Below are positions 60,391 through 64,000 of a DNA stretch of 64,000 nucleotides, in pieces. Below the pieces are notes generated by a model that searched no databases, had not been told where the DNA came from, and was given only the letters and a program-made list of their open reading frames with translations. The stretch's first letter is position 1. Each line of letters starts with the position of its first letter. Source of the stretch: a bacterium (GTDB lineage: Bacteria > SZUA-182 > DTGQ01); the NCBI GenBank assembly GCA_023512255.1, contig JAILZY010000009.1, forward strand, positions 6,575-70,574, read 5' to 3'. Both the position numbers and the translations under genes were made by a program.

Positions 60391-61611
60391 ATGAACATTT
60401 TATTTTTATCCACCATTATCCCCTATCCGCCTGTGGATGGACATTCGCACAGGACCTATTACCTCCTGAAGTATTTGGCTGAAAATCACCGCATTCACCT
60501 GATCGGCTTTGTGAAAAAGCCTGATGATTGGGACTCGGCACGAGCACTTAGCAAATTCTGCGCCAGTGTGCACCCATTTCTTCTTCCCGAAGATTTTTCT
60601 CGGATCTCTCTTGGGCTTTCGCTGACCCAAAGTCTCTTTTCTTCCGATCCCTTTGTAGTCAGAAAATACCTCCATCCACCAGCCCAGGCAGCTATGGAGA
60701 GGATTTTGCGAACCGAGCCAATCCATCTCATTCACTGTGATATGCCGAATCTGATCGCCTATGTCAGAGGCGACAGCAGTCCACCGGCCATTGCTGTTCA
60801 TCATGATCTTGAATGGCTGCTTATGGATCGGCGGGCTCAAGCTGAGCCAAATTTCCTAAAAAGGTGGTATTTTTCCCAGCAGGCTAAAAAGTGGCGGCAA
60901 TTTCTCCCCAAGATGGAGCGGAAAACCAGGCTACATGTCGTTGTTTCCGAAGTGGACCGAAAGCGGCTGGAGGAGGCCTCTTTCTTTCACCGCCCGGCTC
61001 GGGTAGTACCGAATGGAGTGGATATAGAATATTTCCAGCCTCAACCCTCTATCCCGACAGAGAAGATGGTGGCACTCCTTGGCGGAATGCACCTTTTCCA
61101 GAATGCTGATGGGGCAGAGTATTTTCTGGAAAGTGTCTGGCCAAAAATTAAAGCCCTAGACAGTGGGATAGCCTGCCTGATAGTCGGGCAAAAGCCCTCA
61201 TCAAGGCGGCTTAAGGCACTGGCTGCAAGAGCTGGTGGCGTCAGGATGCTGGGATTTATCAGCGATGTGCGGCCCCTGCTGGCTAGAGCAGGGTTGATGG
61301 TAGTTCCAATTCGAATCGGCAGCGGAACAAGGCTCAAGATTTTATCCGCTATGGCTATGGGCAAGGCTGTGGTGTCAACCTCTATCGGCTGTGAGGGGAT
61401 CGAGGCCAAAGCAGGAGAGGAGCTTCTGGTGGCTGATACGGCTGATGATATGGCTAGGCAGGTGGTTGAAGTGCTGCAAAATCAGGCCTTGCGGTTGCGG
61501 CTTGGAGAAAATGCCCGCAGGCTAGTTGAGGAAAGATACTCCTGGGCCAAAATAGCCAGGATCATGGAAGATACTTACCAGGAAGCGGTGGAAGATTTCT
61601 ATGCCTCTTAG
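60391..61611 (+). CDS. Glycosyltransferase, family 1/4, exosortase-A-locus type
   Basis: A 406-residue GT-B enzyme resembling the glycosyltransferases (TIGR03087 group) found in exosortase-A polysaccharide loci. Features: MNILFLSTIIPYPPVDGHSHRTYYLLKYLAENH, a His-rich CDMPNLIAYV...AVHHDLEW region, VVPNGVDIEYFQP, and the donor site VVPIRIGSGTRLKILSAMAMGKAVVSTSIGCEGI. Its end overlaps the SDR gene by 11 bases, so the two are coupled. Upstream is a 122-base spacer in which a GATTTAG-type promoter could sit, but none is clear. Confidence 0.88.
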   Translation: MNILFLSTIIPYPPVDGHSHRTYYLLKYLAENHRIHLIGFVKKPDDWDSARALSKFCASVHPFLLPEDFSRISLGLSLTQSLFSSDPFVVRKYLHPPAQAAMERILRTEPIHLIHCDMPNLIAYVRGDSSPPAIAVHHDLEWLLMDRRAQAEPNFLKRWYFSQQAKKWRQFLPKMERKTRLHVVVSEVDRKRLEEASFFHRPARVVPNGVDIEYFQPQPSIPTEKMVALLGGMHLFQNADGAEYFLESVWPKIKALDSGIACLIVGQKPSSRRLKALAARAGGVRMLGFISDVRPLLARAGLMVVPIRIGSGTRLKILSAMAMGKAVVSTSIGCEGIEAKAGEELLVADTADDMARQVVEVLQNQALRLRLGENARRLVEERYSWAKIARIMEDTYQEAVEDFYAS

Positions 61612-62341
61612 CGGCAGGGTGATTATCATTACCGGAGCAAGTCGCGGGATTGGCCGAGCCACAGCCAGGCTTTTGGCCGCGAAGAGAGCCAGGGTTGTCT
61701 TGGCCGCCCGTAATGGGGAGGATCTGCGAAAGATCAGCCAGGAAATCAGAAGCCGGCAGGGCTTTTGCATGGCCGCAGTCACCAATGTGCAGAGTGAGAG
61801 GAGCGTCAGAGCGCTGGTGAGCCGGGTTGTCAGTCGGTTTGGTCGTATTGATGTGCTGATTAATAATGCGGGAGTCTGCATCTTTGGGCCGCTTGTCCAC
61901 ATCAGCCTGGCTGATTGGGAAAGAGTCATCAGAACTAACCTGAGGGGAGTATTTCTCTGTAGCCGCGAGGTTATTCCAGTTATGCTCAGACAAGGGCGGG
62001 GACAGATCATCAATGTGGCTTCTCAGGCAGCAAGATTCAGCTTTCCTAACCTGGCTGCCTATTGCGCCTCAAAGTTTGGAGTGCTCGGCTTTTCCGAATC
62101 CTTAAAGCGGGAGCTTGCACCCTACAATATAACCATCTCCTGTCTCTGTCCAGGTTATGTGGATACTGAGCTGCTTAGGGTATTTCCTGCCGATATGCTA
62201 AAGAGAGCCAATATAGCCTCACCTGAGGAGGTAGCTGAGCAGCTTTTCGGGCTAATCATGAATCCCCAGGCTCGGCCAGAGAACCTCCTTTCGCCCTTAA
62301 AAAGGATCATCCGAAAGGTGTTTGGTCTATGGAGCCCATGA
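61601..62341 (+). CDS. Short-chain dehydrogenase/reductase
   Basis: Cytoplasmic NAD(P)-dependent oxidoreductase, 246 residues, classical SDR. Cofactor motif TGASRGIG (about 11-18), NNAG (about 89-92), catalytic Ser in NVASQAARFS and Y-x3-K in YCASK (about 153-157). Substrate unknown; within this locus a sugar or lipid-linked substrate is plausible. It overlaps the upstream glycosyltransferase gene by 11 bases. Its end runs into a repeat-rich spacer of GGAGCCCATGATG-type sequence. Confidence 0.9.
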   Translation: MPLSGRVIIITGASRGIGRATARLLAAKRARVVLAARNGEDLRKISQEIRSRQGFCMAAVTNVQSERSVRALVSRVVSRFGRIDVLINNAGVCIFGPLVHISLADWERVIRTNLRGVFLCSREVIPVMLRQGRGQIINVASQAARFSFPNLAAYCASKFGVLGFSESLKRELAPYNITISCLCPGYVDTELLRVFPADMLKRANIASPEEVAEQLFGLIMNPQARPENLLSPLKRIIRKVFGLWSP

Positions 62342-62528
62342 TGTCGATGGAACCATGACATGATGGTGGCCCATGCATATTAAGACCGCAAGATTGGTAG
62401 GGGCACAGCATGCTGTGCCCCTACTGGGAACCCATGCATTATGGAGACCGCAAGCCCACTGCCCACTGCCTACATTGAGCCCATGCATATTAAGACCGTA
62501 ACGGCAGCCCGCAGAGCGAACATATTTC
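62342..62528. repeat. Spacer made of CCCATGCATATTAAGACCG repeats and a 28-bp perfect palindrome
   Basis: CCCATGCATATTAAGACCG occurs near 62370 and 62480, with a variant (CCCATGCATTATGGAGACCG) between. At 62397-62424 the half GTAGGGGCACAGCA is followed directly by its reverse complement, a loop-free 28-bp palindrome. Similar GGGGCACAGCATGCTGTGCCCC repeats are dispersed in other genomes. The next gene's start region also reads CCCATGCATATGGAGCC. Confidence 0.75.
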
Positions 62529-63767
62529 ATGGAACCCATGCATATGGAGCCTATGATTAGGCTTGGTTTAATCTCCTGCTGGTATAGGGAGAAAAGCTGC
62601 GGCAGATTTGCCCATAATCTTGCCTGCGCCCTCAAAAGTCTTGGGGTTGAAATTACAGTCATTTCCGCCAATTGCCTTTGTTTTCGCGATCATCCTTTTC
62701 AGCCCGAGCTGTTTTTCTCCCCATGCCGCAAGCTCAGATTTCCTGATTTATACTGGAAACCCGCTCCCCTGGCCATAAGCTACCTGCGGGCTGTCGGAGA
62801 GCTGGCCACCGATGCCCTCAAGGGTTTGGGCTATCTAGCAAAGGCAAGCTCATGCTCCATCCTCCACTATCAGCAAACTCAAGGATCATTCGGCTTTCTC
62901 CCCCTGCTCTCTTTTCTATCATATCCCACCCAAGCCAGGCGGGTTATCAGTATTCATGAGATCGACACCGTGCAAACACAGCTCAAGATTAAATCCCGAA
63001 CCTTTTCTACAGCCTGGCTAAACAGGATTTACCATAAAGCCGACGCCATTATCGTTCAAACTTGCGCTCTCGGAAAAAGACTCGAAGAGCTTGGGGTCAG
63101 TTCGTCAAAAATTCACCTCATTCCTCACGGCACTCACCTGCCTTCCCGTAGACCATCACCTGCATCTTGGCTGAAGGGGGCAGGCAGTGGTTCATGGCCG
63201 CCACAGTATCGGATTGCCTTCTGCGGCGGTCATCATCTGACCTCAGGTAAGGGCTTTGATACCCTGCTTGATGCCCTGCTCATTCTCAAAGGGCAGGGAA
63301 TAGAGCCAGAAGTTATGATCTATGGGCTGAATGAAGGCTATGGCCAGGAGAAGGGTCAAAAGCTTCTCCATGAGCTTGGACTAAGCCATCGGTTCACCTG
63401 GTTTGACTATCGAAGCGATGATGCTCTGTTTGAAGAATTGCAAAAAGCTTTGGTTATGGTTATCCCCTATACCAGCAGCGAGGCCGGAGCTGCGGTAACT
63501 GAGGCTATGGCCAATGCCGTTGCCGTGATCGCCACCCGAAATGCCGGGCTGCCTGAATACCTTGGGGAAGACGGCCTCTATATCGAAGAAAATAACCCCA
63601 GAGAGTTGGCTGAAGCTATTAAACGGCTTATCCAAAACCCCGATCTGCGGGATGATCTGGGTAGGCGATTGTATCGGAGGGCTTCACAATTATACACCTG
63701 GGAGGCTATAGCCAGAAAGACCCTGGATGTATATGAGGAGCTTTTGGGGAAGGTGAATTTGAGGTGA
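62529..63767 (+). CDS. Glycosyltransferase family 4
   Basis: About 412 residues, GT-B fold. It opens with IRLGLISCWYREKSCGRFAHNLACALKSLGVEITVIS; later SIHEIDTVQTQLK, VQTCALGKRLEELGVSSSKIHLIPHGTHLP, IAFCGGHHLTSGKGFDTLLDAL, FDYRSDDALFEELQKALVMVIPYTSSEAGAAVTEAMANAVAVIAT (E-x7-E donor motif in SSEAGAAVTEAM) and YTWEAIARKTLDVYEEL. Four in-frame ATGs near the start (62529, 62538, 62544, 62553) lie in repeat DNA; 62553 (MIRLGL) gives the usual N-terminus and may be the true start. Last gene of the locus in view; the final AGGTGAATTT at its stop is duplicated. Confidence 0.87.
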   Translation: MEPMHMEPMIRLGLISCWYREKSCGRFAHNLACALKSLGVEITVISANCLCFRDHPFQPELFFSPCRKLRFPDLYWKPAPLAISYLRAVGELATDALKGLGYLAKASSCSILHYQQTQGSFGFLPLLSFLSYPTQARRVISIHEIDTVQTQLKIKSRTFSTAWLNRIYHKADAIIVQTCALGKRLEELGVSSSKIHLIPHGTHLPSRRPSPASWLKGAGSGSWPPQYRIAFCGGHHLTSGKGFDTLLDALLILKGQGIEPEVMIYGLNEGYGQEKGQKLLHELGLSHRFTWFDYRSDDALFEELQKALVMVIPYTSSEAGAAVTEAMANAVAVIATRNAGLPEYLGEDGLYIEENNPRELAEAIKRLIQNPDLRDDLGRRLYRRASQLYTWEAIARKTLDVYEELLGKVNLR

Positions 63768-64000
63768 ATTTCAGGGAATTAAGATGAATCCAGCGATCAT
63801 AAAATGCTGGTCAAAAGCGAAAGCCTGGGTAATTCCATATTCCTCATAAAAATATGCCATATAAAAAGATAAGTGTTAATTATAAACCTAATTGACAATT
63901 ATATCAATTACATAAGGTAATGGACAGATGTTCCCCATGTTGAAAAAATAATGTTGAAAATATAAAGGGGAGGAGAGAAAATAAAGAGAGAAGAAAGTTA
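63768..64000. other. Spacer at the right window edge
   Basis: No gene or repeat beyond the duplicated AGGTGAATTT across the preceding stop (63751-63760 and 63762-63771). The last 40 bases are purine-rich GGGGAGGAGAG sequence, like a leader to a gene beyond the edge. Confidence 0.4.

Overview
The window looks like chromosomal DNA of an uncultured, Gram-negative bacterium. It encodes type II secretion parts, a TolC-type outer-membrane channel, a MacAB-like exporter, SecG, MltG and a dockerin-bearing secreted protease. LL-diaminopimelate aminotransferase, long-form HisG, a c-type-heme sensor and an exosortase-A-style polysaccharide locus fit deltaproteobacteria-like or candidate-phylum lineages. 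No rRNA or marker gene fixes the taxon. I found no tRNA, rRNA or CRISPR array.

Layout. (1) 1-5116, plus strand: 3' part of gspE, gspF, a small unknown protein, a coiled-coil/TPR lipoprotein and a LysM protein. (2) 5274-26826, minus strand: an unknown secreted protein; an oligopeptide ABC operon (binding protein, two permeases, fused double ATPase) ending in a heme-sensing HD-GYP phosphodiesterase; secG; a tolC-macA-macB-like export operon; a TolB-like propeller; a beta-helix surface protein; and two paralogous small secreted proteins. (3) 26827-28411: a 1.6 kb non-genic divide, very AT-rich and then a minisatellite. (4) 28412-36016, plus strand: mltG-hisG-sensor kinase, then dapL-folK-panB, with a 1 kb insert between folK and panB. 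(5) 36711-46172: a hexapeptide acyltransferase, a 1448-residue PQQ/HYR repeat protein, two decayed transposase genes, and a papain-like protease with cohesin-like and dockerin modules. (6) 46645-63767: a 13-gene plus-strand locus for an extracellular polysaccharide (FemAB-like transferase, deacetylase, four glycosyltransferases, flippase, asparagine-synthase-like protein, CapA-like protein, O-antigen ligase, PLP decarboxylase, ATP-grasp ligase, SDR).

The theme is cell-surface construction and protein export: the secretion parts could deliver the large secreted proteins, and the last locus builds surface glycan with possible amino-acid decoration. The spacers are also rich in small repeats. 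There are two copies of a MITE-like element with 8-bp target duplications, a 37-bp palindromic motif shared by two AT-rich upstream regions, a 52-bp direct repeat flanking the folK/panB insert, other inverted-repeat mini-elements, and repeated short tandem duplications across gene stop codons. Odd proteins include a sensor kinase whose receiver domain has lost its phosphorylation residues, an asparagine-synthase-like protein without the N-terminal nucleophilic cysteine, and a DUF6338-like membrane protein gene with one in-frame TGA.
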